Origin: a virus
IMG/VR virus record: IMGVR_UViG_3300023174_000044
Location: 62,001 to 126,000 of that record
Strand: one strand, 5' to 3'
DNA: 64,000 nt
Shown here piece after piece: positions 23,868-30,632 of this stretch. The notes beneath the pieces were generated by a model that was not told the DNA's origin, did no database searches, and was given only the letters and a program-made list of their open reading frames with translations. The number at the start of each line of letters is the position of its first letter. The first letter of the stretch is position 1. The position numbers and the translations under genes were made by a program.

Positions 23868-24298
23868 GAGTATTCGTAATTGACAGTTGAATCGTTGACT
23901 CTAAAGGTATTTGCGCCGTTTTTGATGTGAAATTTTCTAGCCATTTCAGTGGGTGGACTAAGAGTAACAAATCTTTTAATATTGGGTTTATTTTCTCTTA
24001 TGTGTCGAACTGCATCAAAGATGAGTTCGCGGCCTGCACCAGGAGCATAACTCCAGATAGTGTAGAATACTACAATACTAGGATCGTTTACTGGTTCAAA
24101 TAATTCGCTTTCATCAAGCGGAACAATGTTTTGGTAGCTAGCACAAGTGATGGCTTTGGCTTTACCACTTTCGTCACGGAGTACAAATATATCTCTATTT
24201 GTGCCTATGCGACTACTGGTTGGGATGTGAGGACGAACTGGATCTTCTTTGAGCAGTTCAATGATGTTGTCTGAAAATGATTGTACAAAGTGTAGCAT
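23864..24298 (-). CDS. GNAT-like acetyltransferase
   Basis: 144 aa from ATG 24298, which has AAGG at good spacing; the open frame upstream runs through a tRNA gene and is not real. DIFVLRDESGKAKAITCASY, VVFYTIWSYAPGAGRELIFD and the C-terminal ARKFHIKNGANTF fit a GNAT fold (strand, acetyl-CoA loop with GAGRE, helix, final strand). Similar small proteins occur in T4-like phages. The acceptor is unknown. Confidence 0.6.
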   Translation of the reverse strand: MLHFVQSFSDNIIELLKEDPVRPHIPTSSRIGTNRDIFVLRDESGKAKAITCASYQNIVPLDESELFEPVNDPSIVVFYTIWSYAPGAGRELIFDAVRHIRENKPNIKRFVTLSPPTEMARKFHIKNGANTFRVNDSTVNYEYS

Positions 24299-24351
24299 GT
24301 TAACCTTATATATGACGTTATGTGTGTATTTAATATTAAAGACTAATATAA

Positions 24352-24426
24352 TGGCCGGTCCTGAGAGGATCGAACTCCCACCCTCTGTTTCGAAGACAGA
24401 GATGATATCCATTTCACCAAGGACCG
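24352..24426 (-). tRNA. tRNA-Arg(TCG)
   Basis: Complete cloverleaf on the minus strand: CGGTCCT acceptor pairs with AGGACCG, loop CTTCGAA gives anticodon TCG, T loop TTCGATC, CCA encoded. Confidence 0.93.
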
Positions 24427-24429
24427 ATG

Positions 24430-24503
24430 TGGTGCTCTCAACAAGAATTGAACTTGTGTTTCGCCCTTACCAAGGGCGTGTAATGCCATTATACTATGAG
24501 AGC
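24430..24503 (-). tRNA. tRNA-Thr(GGT)
   Basis: Acceptor GCTCTCA/TGAGAGC, anticodon stem CGCCC/GGGCG with loop TTGGTAA (anticodon GGT), CCA encoded. Lies 3 bases from tRNA-Arg(TCG). Confidence 0.93.
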
Positions 24504-24544
24504 AGAATTTGTAATATTGATAAAGTTTTAATGTAAATAAAAAC

Positions 24545-25270
24545 ATGCCTAATTATGATTCCTTTTATAAAAATCTTGCTAACAAAACTGTAGACTGGTT
24601 GCCCATGGACACTGAAGAATTATACAAGAAAAATCTTGACAAACGCCACGGTGATCTAGTACTACAGGGCTGGATAGATAATCACTTTACATATGAATTT
24701 AACTCACATGGGTTTAGGTGTAAAGAGTTTACCGACAAACCTAGTATCATGTTTCTTGGATGTAGTTTTACAATGGGTATGGGATTACCTGTAGACTTAA
24801 TTTGGCCTGAGTTAGTATCAAAGAATCTAAATTTACAATGTGTTAATCTTGGCATTGCCGGCTCCTCTGCTGATACAGCATTTAGGTTATGCCATGGATG
24901 GCTAGATAAAATTAATCCAAACACAGTTATTTTTATGCAACCCCCGGGCATAAGATGTGAACTGGTAACCGACGATAGTATTAAAAATGTAGATATTGAA
25001 GATCCATCAACAAAAGAGTTTATCAAACTTTGGACAGTAGACGAAAATAATAATTATTTCAACACTGAAAAAAATACATTAGGTATACAAATGCTGTGTA
25101 CTGCCAAAGGAATCAAGTTTGTTACAGTTAATGCTAACACACTCACATCAAGCTACTCTAATTCATTTGGTAGAGACCTTTGCCATCCGGGCATTGACAG
25201 GCATCGAGTTTTTGCTGAACGATTGTCAATGAAGCTTGGAGCGGGTAGAGAGAATCGAACTCTCAACTAA
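24545..25270 (+). CDS. SGNH/GDSL hydrolase-like protein (plus strand)
   Basis: 241 aa. MFLGCSFTMGMG is a GDS-like block I (GCS in place of GDS), CVNLGIAGSSAD block II, and DLCHPGIDRH a DxxHP block V, as in SGNH esterases. It is one of few plus-strand genes, set between minus-strand tRNAs. Its last 11 codons and stop run antisense through the 3' half of tRNA-Gly(GCC) (25237-25310), which is unusual. Two other SGNH-like proteins are encoded at 42710-43414 and 53645-54343. Possible role: removing acyl groups from surface sugars. Confidence 0.65.
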   Translation: MPNYDSFYKNLANKTVDWLPMDTEELYKKNLDKRHGDLVLQGWIDNHFTYEFNSHGFRCKEFTDKPSIMFLGCSFTMGMGLPVDLIWPELVSKNLNLQCVNLGIAGSSADTAFRLCHGWLDKINPNTVIFMQPPGIRCELVTDDSIKNVDIEDPSTKEFIKLWTVDENNNYFNTEKNTLGIQMLCTAKGIKFVTVNANTLTSSYSNSFGRDLCHPGIDRHRVFAERLSMKLGAGRENRTLN

Positions 25271-25310
25271 ACCTTGGCAAGGTCTCGGGTTACCATTACA
25301 CCATACCCGC
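25237..25310 (-). tRNA. tRNA-Gly(GCC)
   Basis: Acceptor GCGGGTA/TACCCGC, anticodon stem AGACC/GGTTT, loop TTGCCAA, CCA encoded. Overlaps the plus-strand SGNH gene by 34 bases. Confidence 0.92.
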
Positions 25311-25320
25311 ATTAAATAAC

Positions 25321-25791
25321 TCAAGCTACTTTTAAAGTTTTGAAACGATCAGCGGCATAGCTTGCGGCAAATGCGTTGGGTTTAACAAACGGTACAACAT
25401 TACATGTTCCTTTAATATAGCCAATAGCCTGGCTAATAACACAGCTAGATCCATACTGATCATCAGGGTTAATGTCCAAGTGGACTTGAACCTGTCTACC
25501 TTCAAATACATCTGCTAGCTTTAGGTACAACTCGCTAACTTTATACACTTCGGACATGAGGCGCATTGCTGGCCTATTGACTTTGTGATCGTAATCACGT
25601 TCACGTTGTACCTCACCAAATAACTTACAACCGTTATTTCCGTTAATGTGTACAACAATAGCCAAGACGTAGTCAGCATACCACTGACCGTCAACACGCA
25701 TACGTTCAGAATCACAGCCTAGATAAATTTTAGTATCTGGCCCTTGCGCTTCAATAAAGCTCTTGATTTCTTCTAGATTAATTTTTTTCAT
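25321..25791 (-). CDS. RNase H-like protein of the YkuK/DUF458 family
   Basis: 156 aa. YLGCDSERMRVDGQWYADYV starts with the first acidic strand of an RNase H fold, QRERDYDHKV and RLMSEVYKV give the helix with Glu, and VHLDINPDDQYGSS the later Asp residues. This agrees with the DUF458 (B. subtilis YkuK-like) family, predicted ribonuclease H-like proteins of unknown substrate. It sits between tRNA-Gly and the peptidase gene; a role in RNA processing is conceivable. Confidence 0.7.
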   Translation of the reverse strand: MKKINLEEIKSFIEAQGPDTKIYLGCDSERMRVDGQWYADYVLAIVVHINGNNGCKLFGEVQRERDYDHKVNRPAMRLMSEVYKVSELYLKLADVFEGRQVQVHLDINPDDQYGSSCVISQAIGYIKGTCNVVPFVKPNAFAASYAADRFKTLKVA

Positions 25792-25802
25792 GATTACCTC
25801 AG

Positions 25803-26582
25803 TTACGAGCTGGCATCAAGTACATGACTATACATGATGTCCTTTACTGTAGCAGTCCTTTCATTTTTGTTTTTGCTTCCCAATACCACAATCACGTAGT
25901 CTTTGTCTTTTTGTGTCACAAACAAACTCATACACCAACCTGCGGCATTGGTAAGACCAGTTTTGCTAATCACAATGTTGTTAAATTCAAACAACAATGG
26001 TTGATTGGTATTGGTTAAGTTTACAATTTGAGATTTTTTCTTGACCTGTGTTTCAATTGAAACAGTTTTCTTAACTGATGCTTCTTTAATAAACCAATAG
26101 CCGGATGCTGTTTGCACCATGTTGGCCACGTCATATACTGTGCTTACATTAAACACACTTAGGCCAGTTGGGTCAATAAATGCAGTATTATTCATTCCCC
26201 ACACTTTGGCATGTAGGTTCATTTGTTTAACAAATTCGCTTCTTCCACCAGGATAATCTTCAGCAATAGTTTCGGCCGCGGCGTTGTCACTGCGAACTAG
26301 CATTGCATTTAACAGTTCGTATCTGGTGTAATATTGTCGTGGAATACTACTTGGAACACGACCACTAAGTAAAAGTTTTCTACCTAGGTCTTTGTTGTAG
26401 TCAAGTGTGACCATTGCGGTCATTAATTTAGTAATACTAGCAATAGGACGAATTTCTTCACCGTTGTGTACATATTGTGGTTTGTTGGAGACCACATCCA
26501 AGACTAATATACTTGAATCACTAGGAAATGCATAAGTGGGTATGCTAACCAGCATTGCAAGCATTATAAAAAGTCTCTTCAT
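25803..26582 (-). CDS. D-Ala-D-Ala peptidase of the PBP7/S11 type
   Basis: 259 aa. Residues 1-18 are a signal peptide (MKRLFIMLAMLVSIPTYA). The penicillin-binding motifs are all present: SITKL (SxxK) near residue 49, SDN (SxN) near 98 and KTG near 210. This fits low-molecular-weight PBPs (peptidase S11, PbpG/DacA group) that trim or cut peptidoglycan cross-links in the periplasm. It lacks the C-terminal anchor of DacA, like PBP7. In a phage it could remodel the wall during infection or aid lysis. It is flanked by tRNA-Leu and the YkuK-like gene. Confidence 0.87.
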   Translation of the reverse strand: MKRLFIMLAMLVSIPTYAFPSDSSILVLDVVSNKPQYVHNGEEIRPIASITKLMTAMVTLDYNKDLGRKLLLSGRVPSSIPRQYYTRYELLNAMLVRSDNAAAETIAEDYPGGRSEFVKQMNLHAKVWGMNNTAFIDPTGLSVFNVSTVYDVANMVQTASGYWFIKEASVKKTVSIETQVKKKSQIVNLTNTNQPLLFEFNNIVISKTGLTNAAGWCMSLFVTQKDKDYVIVVLGSKNKNERTATVKDIMYSHVLDASS

Positions 26583-26615
26583 GATGCTTCCTTTGTTCTA
26601 TTATATATGCTAAAT

Positions 26616-26692
26616 TGGTGCCCCAGAGGAGACTCGAACTCCTAAAATTTGGCTTCTAAGACCAACACGTATACCAATTCCGTCACCGGGGC
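26616..26692 (-). tRNA. tRNA-Leu(TAG)
   Basis: Acceptor GCCCCGG/CTGGGGC, anticodon stem TTGGT/GCCAA, loop CTTAGAA, short variable arm, T loop TTCGAGT, CCA encoded. Confidence 0.9.
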
Positions 26693-26855
26693 TTTAAATA
26701 CAGTATGATTAATTGTAACACATCTACTGATATATTGTATGAGAAATTGGCAAAACAGTCTTATATTTCTCCAACTTACCATAGCACACATCGTGTGTTT
26801 GTTCCTGATCCACTGCTGAATACACCCAAACCTAAGTTTATTCCTGATCCATTAT

Positions 26856-26931
26856 TGGTACCAAGAGACGGGATCGAACCGTCCACACCCGGATTTTCAG
26901 TCCGGTGCTCTACCAACTGAGCTATCTTGGC
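26856..26931 (-). tRNA. tRNA-Phe(GAA)
   Basis: Acceptor GCCAAGA/TCTTGGT, anticodon stem CCGGA/TCCGG, loop CTGAAAA, CCA encoded. The 163 bases between it and tRNA-Leu hold no supported gene. Confidence 0.93.
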
Positions 26932-26933
26932 AT

Positions 26934-27009
26934 TGGGGTAACTAATGGGAATCGAACCCATATTAACGGAATCACAATCCGTGGTGTTAACCTTTACACT
27001 ATAGTCACC
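26934..27009 (-). tRNA. tRNA-His(GTG)
   Basis: Anticodon stem ACGGA/TCCGT with loop TTGTGAT. The extra 5' G at 27009 faces C73, the identity mark of histidine tRNAs. CCA encoded. Confidence 0.93.
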
Positions 27010-27014
27010 ATAGA

Positions 27015-27299
27015 TTAATCTTGGTCAGGCGGTAATCCATTACTGCGTCGATCACGAAGAGTATCAGTGTTCTGAAACATTCGTTTCTCTTGCTGTGTCA
27101 ACTCTTTAAACGTTTTCCTGGGATTACCGCACATTACACAATTTGGGTTGCCACAGTTCATAGCATGATGCTTGGCAAACTTATGTGGTTCTTCAACTGG
27201 TATCCCAAATTCTTTGGCAATCTTTACCTGCTTGTTAATAGCATTATCATCTTTAAGCAATCGCTTGCTATGTTTGAATTTATCGTTTTCGTCTGACAT
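27015..27299 (-). CDS. Small conserved protein with Cys-rich zinc-ribbon-like core
   Basis: 94 aa. KQVKIAKEFGIPVEEPHKFA then KHHAMNCGNPNCVMCGNPRK is a pattern I know from small conserved hypotheticals in phages and bacteria. The four Cys and nearby His residues could bind zinc. Function unknown. It lies between tRNA-His and tRNA-Ser and must share their transcript. Confidence 0.75.
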   Translation of the reverse strand: MSDENDKFKHSKRLLKDDNAINKQVKIAKEFGIPVEEPHKFAKHHAMNCGNPNCVMCGNPRKTFKELTQQEKRMFQNTDTLRDRRSNGLPPDQD

Positions 27300-27313
27300 T
27301 GAATACTCCTATA

Positions 27314-27403
27314 TGGTGGAAGCGGTGAGATTCGAACTCACGGACCCTTGCGAGCCGACAGTTTTCAAGACTGTTGCCATAAACCTGACTCGACCACACT
27401 TCC
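27314..27403 (-). tRNA. tRNA-Ser(TGA)
   Basis: Long variable arm, acceptor GGAAGTG/CGCTTCC, anticodon stem ACAGT/ACTGT, loop CTTGAAA, CCA encoded. Confidence 0.93.
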
Positions 27404-27406
27404 TGA

Positions 27407-27844
27407 TTATTCTACTTCAGGGGCAGGTTTAACTTTCCCCCATTCAATAAAATTAAATACTCTCTCTACAATAAAGAAAAAAGTCATATTTGTCAATGCC
27501 TGTGCTATTGCAAATAGCACAGCGTCGGACCCACTGCTTTTAATAATGAATATGGCTATGAGATATCCAACAAACATAGTTATTGCACGATAGATAATGG
27601 TTTTAATTACACTACGTTTGATATTGTCAACTCCTGAATTGTTTCTTGCCCAACCAGTAAGCAACCACAACCTGTCATGCACATAATAAATTGCTGTGCC
27701 TACTACAATTATAATTAAGCCAACCATACCAGCTGACGACATGCTGGCGCCAACCAGCAGTGATAACAACATGGCAGCTACCACAGAGAAAAATCTGTAT
27801 ATAACTGCTTTTACTATTGTTCTTGTTTGTGTTTCTTTTATCAT
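27407..27844 (-). CDS. DUF2061 membrane protein (two copies of the domain)
   Basis: 145 aa with four membrane spans arranged as two repeats: KAVIYRFFSVVAAMLLSLLV ... YYVHDRLW, and KTIIYRAITMFVGYLIAIFI ... FFFIVERVFNFIEW. The (K)xxxYRxxxxxxxxxxxxxxxG plus VHDRxW pattern is the DUF2061 signature; its role is unknown. It is wedged 3 bases from tRNA-Ser and 22 from tRNA-Trp. Confidence 0.8.
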   Translation of the reverse strand: MIKETQTRTIVKAVIYRFFSVVAAMLLSLLVGASMSSAGMVGLIIIVVGTAIYYVHDRLWLLTGWARNNSGVDNIKRSVIKTIIYRAITMFVGYLIAIFIIKSSGSDAVLFAIAQALTNMTFFFIVERVFNFIEWGKVKPAPEVE

Positions 27845-27866
27845 ATTACTTCCTTATATTTAATAC

Positions 27867-27940
27867 TGGCGTACCCACTAGGACTCGAACCTAGACTGAC
27901 GGTTTTGGAGACCGCGATGCTGCCATTACACTATGGATAC
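27867..27940 (-). tRNA. tRNA-Trp(CCA)
   Basis: Anticodon stem GCGGT/ACCGT, loop CTCCAAA, T loop TTCGAGT, acceptor GTATCCA/TGGGTAC, CCA encoded. Confidence 0.93.
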
Positions 27941-27944
27941 AAAT

Positions 27945-28022
27945 TGGAACAACGGGTGAGATTTGAACTCACGACTTTACGGATTTGCAATCCGTTGCTT
28001 TTGACCACTCAGCCACCGTTGC
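27945..28022 (-). tRNA. tRNA-Cys(GCA)
   Basis: Acceptor GCAACGG/CCGTTGT, anticodon stem ACGGA/TCCGT, loop TTGCAAA, CCA encoded. Confidence 0.9.
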
Positions 28023-28027
28023 ATAAT

Positions 28028-28104
28028 TGGTCGGAATAGTAGGATTCGAACCTACGACCTCCTGGTCCCAAACCAGGCGCACTACCAGGCTGTGCTACAC
28101 TCCG
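28028..28104 (-). tRNA. tRNA-Pro(TGG)
   Basis: Anticodon stem CCTGG/CCAGG, loop TTTGGGA, T loop TTCGAAT, acceptor CGGAGTG/TATTCCG, CCA encoded. Confidence 0.93.
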
Positions 28105-28110
28105 AATAAC

Positions 28111-28185
28111 TGGTGGGTGATGAGAGGATCGAACTCCCGACAAACTGCGTGTAAGGCAGCGACTCTACCGCTGAGCTAATCACCC
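28111..28185 (-). tRNA. tRNA-Val(TAC)
   Basis: Acceptor GGGTGAT/ATCACCC, anticodon stem GCTGC/GCAGT, loop CTTACAC, CCA encoded. Confidence 0.93.
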
Positions 28186-28191
28186 TAAACA

Positions 28192-28265
28192 TGGAGCGGG
28201 GTAAGAGAATCGAACTCTCAGCATTAGCTTGGAAGGCTAAGGTATTACCACTATACGAACCCCGC
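28192..28265 (-). tRNA. tRNA-Gly(TCC)
   Basis: Acceptor GCGGGGT/ACCCCGC, anticodon stem TTAGC/GCTAA, loop CTTCCAA, CCA encoded. Confidence 0.93.
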
Positions 28266-28283
28266 ATTGTAATTTACTTATAT

Positions 28284-28358
28284 TGGTAGCCATGGACAGT
28301 TTCGAAATGTCGACCCCGACCTTATCAAGATCGTGCTCTTCCTCTGAGCTACACGGCT
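28284..28358 (-). tRNA. tRNA-Ile(GAT)
   Basis: Acceptor AGCCGTG/CATGGCT, anticodon stem CGATC/GGTCG, loop TTGATAA, CCA encoded. One T-stem pair is mismatched. Confidence 0.88.
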
Positions 28359-28364
28359 AAAATC

Positions 28365-28440
28365 TGGCAGGAGATATAGGATTCGAACCTATGCGTGTCG
28401 GAATCAAAATCCGATGCCTTAACCAACTTGGCGAATCTCC
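28365..28440 (-). tRNA. tRNA-Gln(TTG)
   Basis: Acceptor GGAGATT/TATCTCC region, anticodon stem TCGGA/TCCGA, loop TTTTGAT, CCA encoded. Confidence 0.92.
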
Positions 28441-28449
28441 AACAAAGCC

Positions 28450-28525
28450 TGGTGGTAATGGCTGGACTCGAACCAGCGATAGACTGCGTATGAAGCAGTT
28501 GCATTGGCCACTATGCTACATTACC
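28450..28525 (-). tRNA. tRNA-Met(CAT), probably elongator
   Basis: Acceptor GGTAATG/CATTACC, anticodon stem ACTGC/GCAGT, loop TTCATAC, CCA encoded. It lacks the C1/A72 mismatch and G-C run of the initiator. The 115 bases between it and tRNA-Lys hold no gene, only an AGCAGG/CCTGCT inverted repeat. Confidence 0.88.
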
Positions 28526-28640
28526 ATATAGAGGCACTCTCAACAGCAGGCCTAGGAGGCAATCTGGTTGCTGAAACTTTTGCATCTGCAGATACTCAGT
28601 TTCTTCTCCTGCTTTGACTTACGCCAAGAATGCTTTTATA

Positions 28641-28716
28641 TGGTAGGACGTATTGGATTCGAACCAATGACCAATAGATTAAAAGTCTACTGCTCTACCA
28701 ACTGAGCTAACGTCCC
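28641..28716 (-). tRNA. tRNA-Lys(TTT)
   Basis: Acceptor GGGACGT/ACGTCCT, anticodon stem GTAGA/TCTAT, loop CTTTTAA, CCA encoded. Confidence 0.93.
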
Positions 28717-28767
28717 ACTAATCTTCTCACTCTTATCACTGTCCATGTGGACTCTCCTTAAAAACTA

Positions 28768-28843
28768 TGGTGGAGGATACAGGGATCGAACCTGCGACCT
28801 ACTGGTTGCAAACCAGTCGCTCTCCCAACTGAGCTAATCCCCC
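28768..28843 (-). tRNA. tRNA-Ala(TGC)
   Basis: Acceptor GGGGGAT/ATCCTCC, anticodon stem ACTGG/CCAGT, loop TTTGCAA, CCA encoded. Confidence 0.92.
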
Positions 28844-28849
28844 AAATAC

Positions 28850-28926
28850 TGGTACCACCTGAGCGAGTTGAACGCCCTACCCCCAAGTTCGTAGCCTGGT
28901 GCTCTATCCAAATGAGCTAAGGTGGT
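28850..28926 (-). tRNA. tRNA-Arg(ACG)
   Basis: Acceptor ACCACCT/AGGTGGT, anticodon stem CCAGG/CTTGG, loop CTACGAA; A34 would need conversion to inosine by host TadA. CCA encoded. Confidence 0.9.
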
Positions 28927-28932
28927 ATAAAA

Positions 28933-29008
<76 letters not shown>

Positions 29009-29013
29009 TTGTT

Positions 29014-29089
29014 TGGCTCCTCGACCTGGGCTCGAACCAGGGACAACTTGATTAACAGTCAAGTGCTCTACCAACTGAGCTATCAAGGA
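29014..29089 (-). tRNA. tRNA-Asn(GTT)
   Basis: Acceptor TCCTTGA/TCGAGGA, anticodon stem CTTGA/TCAAG, loop CTGTTAA, CCA encoded. Confidence 0.93.
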
Positions 29090-29101
29090 ATAAAATAGTT
29101 A

Positions 29102-29246
29102 ACACACTCCGAGGAATGTGTGTATTAAAGCACTCTAAAATACTTAGGCTGCCTGTTCTTAAAGAATGCTTTAATACGCTGTAATTTTTCCCTACACAAG
29201 AGTAGTTCCATCCTACAGGCCGCCCATTTGCCCATGTTTAGAGTGC
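29102..29246 (-). ncRNA. Structured RNA segment with two competing long stems
   Basis: Between tRNA-Asn and the 57-aa gene. gtattaaagca (29122-29132) can pair perfectly with tgctttaatac (29167-29177). The overlapping gcactctaaa (29130-29139) can pair perfectly with tttagagtgc (29237-29246). The two helices share three bases, so they compete. A further acacac/gtgtgt hairpin sits at 29102-29123. No ORF is present. It may be a folded RNA that switches state, or a processing signal. Confidence 0.45.
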
Positions 29247-29278
29247 AGGCTAGGATCTCGTTTCCTATAACACTTTGG

Positions 29279-29452
29279 CTAATTTACACTAAACGTTGAC
29301 AATTTGGTCAACGCTTCGTGATGTTTTCTAGCACGTTCAAACTTATCTTGAATAAGTTTTTGAAGCTGTTCTTTGGACATCTCTCCGAGAGCAGTTTCAT
29401 AAGCTTGTTCTACGATTCGTTCGTTTAATTTTTTGTAATCTATCTGTTTCAT
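29279..29452 (-). CDS. Small hypothetical protein (57 aa)
   Basis: ATG 29450-29452 to TAG 29279-29281. The product is a single amphipathic, basic helix-rich protein (KKLNERIVEQAYETALGEMS, then KEQLQKLIQDKFERARKHH). AAAGGAAAAA precedes the ATG. It lies just after a terminator, so it may be expressed by read-through only. Confidence 0.65.
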   Translation of the reverse strand: MKQIDYKKLNERIVEQAYETALGEMSKEQLQKLIQDKFERARKHHEALTKLSTFSVN

Positions 29453-29465
29453 TTTTTCCTTTGTA

Positions 29466-29500
29466 AAAACAAAAAACCCCAGGGTGTTTAGTCCTAGGGT
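29466..29500 (-). terminator. Rho-independent terminator inside the tRNA region
   Basis: On the minus strand ACCCTAGG (29493-29500) pairs with CCTGGGGT (29476-29483; one G-T pair), followed by T6. It ends the short unit starting at the 29668-29696 promoter. Confidence 0.75.
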
Positions 29501-29525
29501 CCTTTTAGAATTTGATGTATTTTTA

Positions 29526-29657
29526 TTACATCTTGTCTCCTACGGACCCTTGATTTTCTGGAATTGTAATTGCACAGTTAAAATTAAAACCGCGTGACCA
29601 GGCAGATGCTGTCTGGAGCATAACGGGTTTTAACGATAACATGTAATGTTTGTTCAT
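29526..29657 (-). CDS. Possible 43-aa ORF in a self-contained mini-unit
   Basis: ATG 29655-29657 to TAA 29526-29528. It lies exactly between a consensus promoter (29668-29696) and a terminator (29466-29500), so a ~190-base transcript is very likely. The ORF (N-terminus MNKHYMLSLKPVMLQTA) lacks a Shine-Dalgarno, and the start codon is about 10 bases from the -10 box. The transcript may instead be a non-coding RNA: it contains a CCAGACAG...CTG(CC)TGG-like inverted repeat at about 29597-29616. Confidence 0.4.
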   Translation of the reverse strand: MNKHYMLSLKPVMLQTASAWSRGFNFNCAITIPENQGSVGDKM

Positions 29658-29667
29658 CTTAGTTTCT

Positions 29668-29696
29668 ATTGTACTTTATTTATATCTTAAAGTCAA
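29668..29696 (-). promoter_or_regulatory. Sigma70-type promoter inside the tRNA region
   Basis: Minus strand TTGACT (29691-29696), 17-base spacer, TACAAT (29668-29673). The spacer contains TATAAATA. Confidence 0.75.
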
Positions 29697-29743
29697 CCTT
29701 TAAGGTAAAAATGTTGTGTTGTATAGATACAACACTCCTGAGT

Positions 29744-29818
29744 TGGTTGCGGGGGAAGGATTCGAACCTCCGTCTTCCGGGTTATGAGCCCGATAGTCTA
29801 CCACTGACGTACCCCGCG
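29744..29818 (-). tRNA. Initiator tRNA-fMet(CAT)
   Basis: 5' CGCGGGG opposite CCCCGC-A-A-CCA gives the C1/A72 mismatch that marks bacterial initiators. The anticodon stem TCGGG/CCCGG carries the run of G-C pairs, and the loop is CTCATAA. Close to the E. coli initiator in acceptor and anticodon arms. Confidence 0.92.
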
Positions 29819-29840
29819 GTAAAAGTTAGAGTTTTTATAT

Positions 29841-29916
29841 TGGCGGTCTTAGGGGGTAACGATCCCCACTCTTACGGCGTGACAAGCCGTCGTGCGTCCA
29901 TGAACACTTTAAGACC
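29841..29916 (-). tRNA. tRNA-Asp(GTC)
   Basis: Acceptor GGTCTTA/TAAGACC, anticodon stem ACGGC/GCCGT, loop TTGTCAC, CCA encoded. The T loop reads ATCGTTA instead of the usual TTCGANN. Confidence 0.82.
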
Positions 29917-29919
29917 AAA

Positions 29920-30072
29920 TTTTTATAGTCAAGCACCGAGTATGCCAATTTAGGAGTCCGGTGCTTCCGTTCCAAAGCCGATGCAGTTATATCAGGATCC
30001 GCCTCCGGCCGATGGGACCCGAATAGTGTATGCGTCCATACACGATACCTTATCGATGCTTGACTATAAAAA
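29920..30072 (-). ncRNA. Structured RNA domain closed by a perfect 16-bp helix
   Basis: tttttatagtcaagca (29920-29935) is the exact reverse complement of 30057-30072, enclosing ~120 nt. Inside, GTGTATG-cgtc-CATACAC (30026-30043) and CGATA-cct-TATCG (30043-30055) form perfect hairpins, with further GC-rich helices (gcctccggcc). There is no ORF and no tRNA. It sits between tRNA-Asp and the next folded element. It resembles none of the small RNAs I can recognise. Confidence 0.6.
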
Positions 30073-30155
30073 CATATTGAAACACACTAACTACCTTGGT
30101 ATGTACTAAAGTTCATAGAACCGCTACGACCCTATCTTTAATGTGCTTCAATATG
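30073..30155 (-). ncRNA. Structured RNA domain closed by a 14-bp helix
   Basis: catattgaaacaca (30073-30086) pairs with tgtgcttcaatatg (30142-30155). The single non-complementary position becomes a G-U pair only in the minus-strand RNA, where all 14 pairs form. Starts one base after the previous domain ends. Confidence 0.55.
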
Positions 30156-30352
30156 CTCTGCATCCCCCGGCGGTAATTATAGAGTATCAAGATACGACGC
30201 TATCGTACCCATCACACACTCCTTCCACCCGCTTCCCGACAGGGACCGTTCTCGCATTGCTAGCGGCCTTTTGGTTCGAAGACTACCACCCGTACATGTC
30301 ACTGTACTTCTCATCGTGTGGGTCACACTATCCGGAGACACCCGGAACGTTC
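30156..30352 (-). ncRNA. Hairpin-rich RNA segment
   Basis: About 200 nt without a gene or tRNA. Five perfect small hairpins lie in a row: 30193-30207 (TACGA/TCGTA), 30234-30245 (TCCC/GGGA), 30292-30307 (GTACA/TGTAC), 30316-30328 (GTGTG/CACAC) and 30331-30346 (TCCGG/CCGGA). It ends against tRNA-Tyr, so all of 29920-30352 may be one large folded RNA. Confidence 0.5.
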
Positions 30353-30439
30353 TGGTGGATGAGGTTGGACTTGAACCAACAATGCCATTACGACGGAAGA
30401 TTTACAGTCTCCTGGGGTTACCAATTTTCCTACACATCC
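30353..30439 (-). tRNA. tRNA-Tyr(GTA)
   Basis: Acceptor GGATGTG/CTCATCC, anticodon stem GGAGA/TCTTC, loop CTGTAAA, long variable arm, CCA encoded. Confidence 0.9.
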
Positions 30440-30632
30440 AAAATTAGGATAAGCTACTTGTTTTCCAAACAAGCCCTTAATTGAGCGGTTACTCTGTCCA
30501 TCTCTTTTATTCTAATGTCTGTGTGCAGAGAGATACTGCCTATCAGATTCTGGATTGCTCCGCTAACGGTCTTCTGCCACCGGACCTCTATCGCTAGTCA
30601 AGCGCCATTTTAACGAAAATAGTAACGGGATT
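30440..30632 (-). ncRNA. Gene-free segment between tRNA-Tyr and tRNA-Glu, probably folded
   Basis: No ORF or tRNA. A gttact (30488-30493) / agtaac (30621-30626) inverted repeat brackets most of it, and an anticodon-like hairpin (cttgt/acaag with a 7-base loop, about 30458-30474) stands alone without other tRNA arms. Evidence for a discrete RNA is weaker than for its neighbours. Confidence 0.35.

Noticed and set aside
24299-24412. N-terminal extension of the GNAT-like gene to 24412
   Set aside because: The extension would cross tRNA-Arg(TCG); the start at 24298 has AAGG and fits the fold.
26705-26920. Plus-strand ORF of 71 codons with a repeated F(V/I)PDPLL motif
   Set aside because: It runs antisense through most of tRNA-Phe, has no ribosome-binding site and no promoter; the repeat is short and likely chance.
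29526-29657. Treating the 29.5-29.7 kb mini-unit as certainly coding
   Set aside because: Promoter and terminator are good, but the 43-codon frame has no Shine-Dalgarno, so it is listed only with low confidence.
29669-29953. Plus-strand ORF across tRNA-fMet and tRNA-Asp
   Set aside because: It is the complement of two tRNA genes and of the folded RNA domain; long open frames opposite tRNAs are common and not evidence of coding.
30458-30474. Possible extra tRNA from an anticodon-like hairpin (cttgt/acaag)
   Set aside because: No T arm, D arm or acceptor stem can be placed on either strand around it.
30143-30484. Plus-strand ORF of 113 codons over the hairpin-rich RNA and tRNA-Tyr
   Set aside because: It lies opposite tRNA-Tyr, has no start signal, and the composition reflects RNA stems instead of codons.
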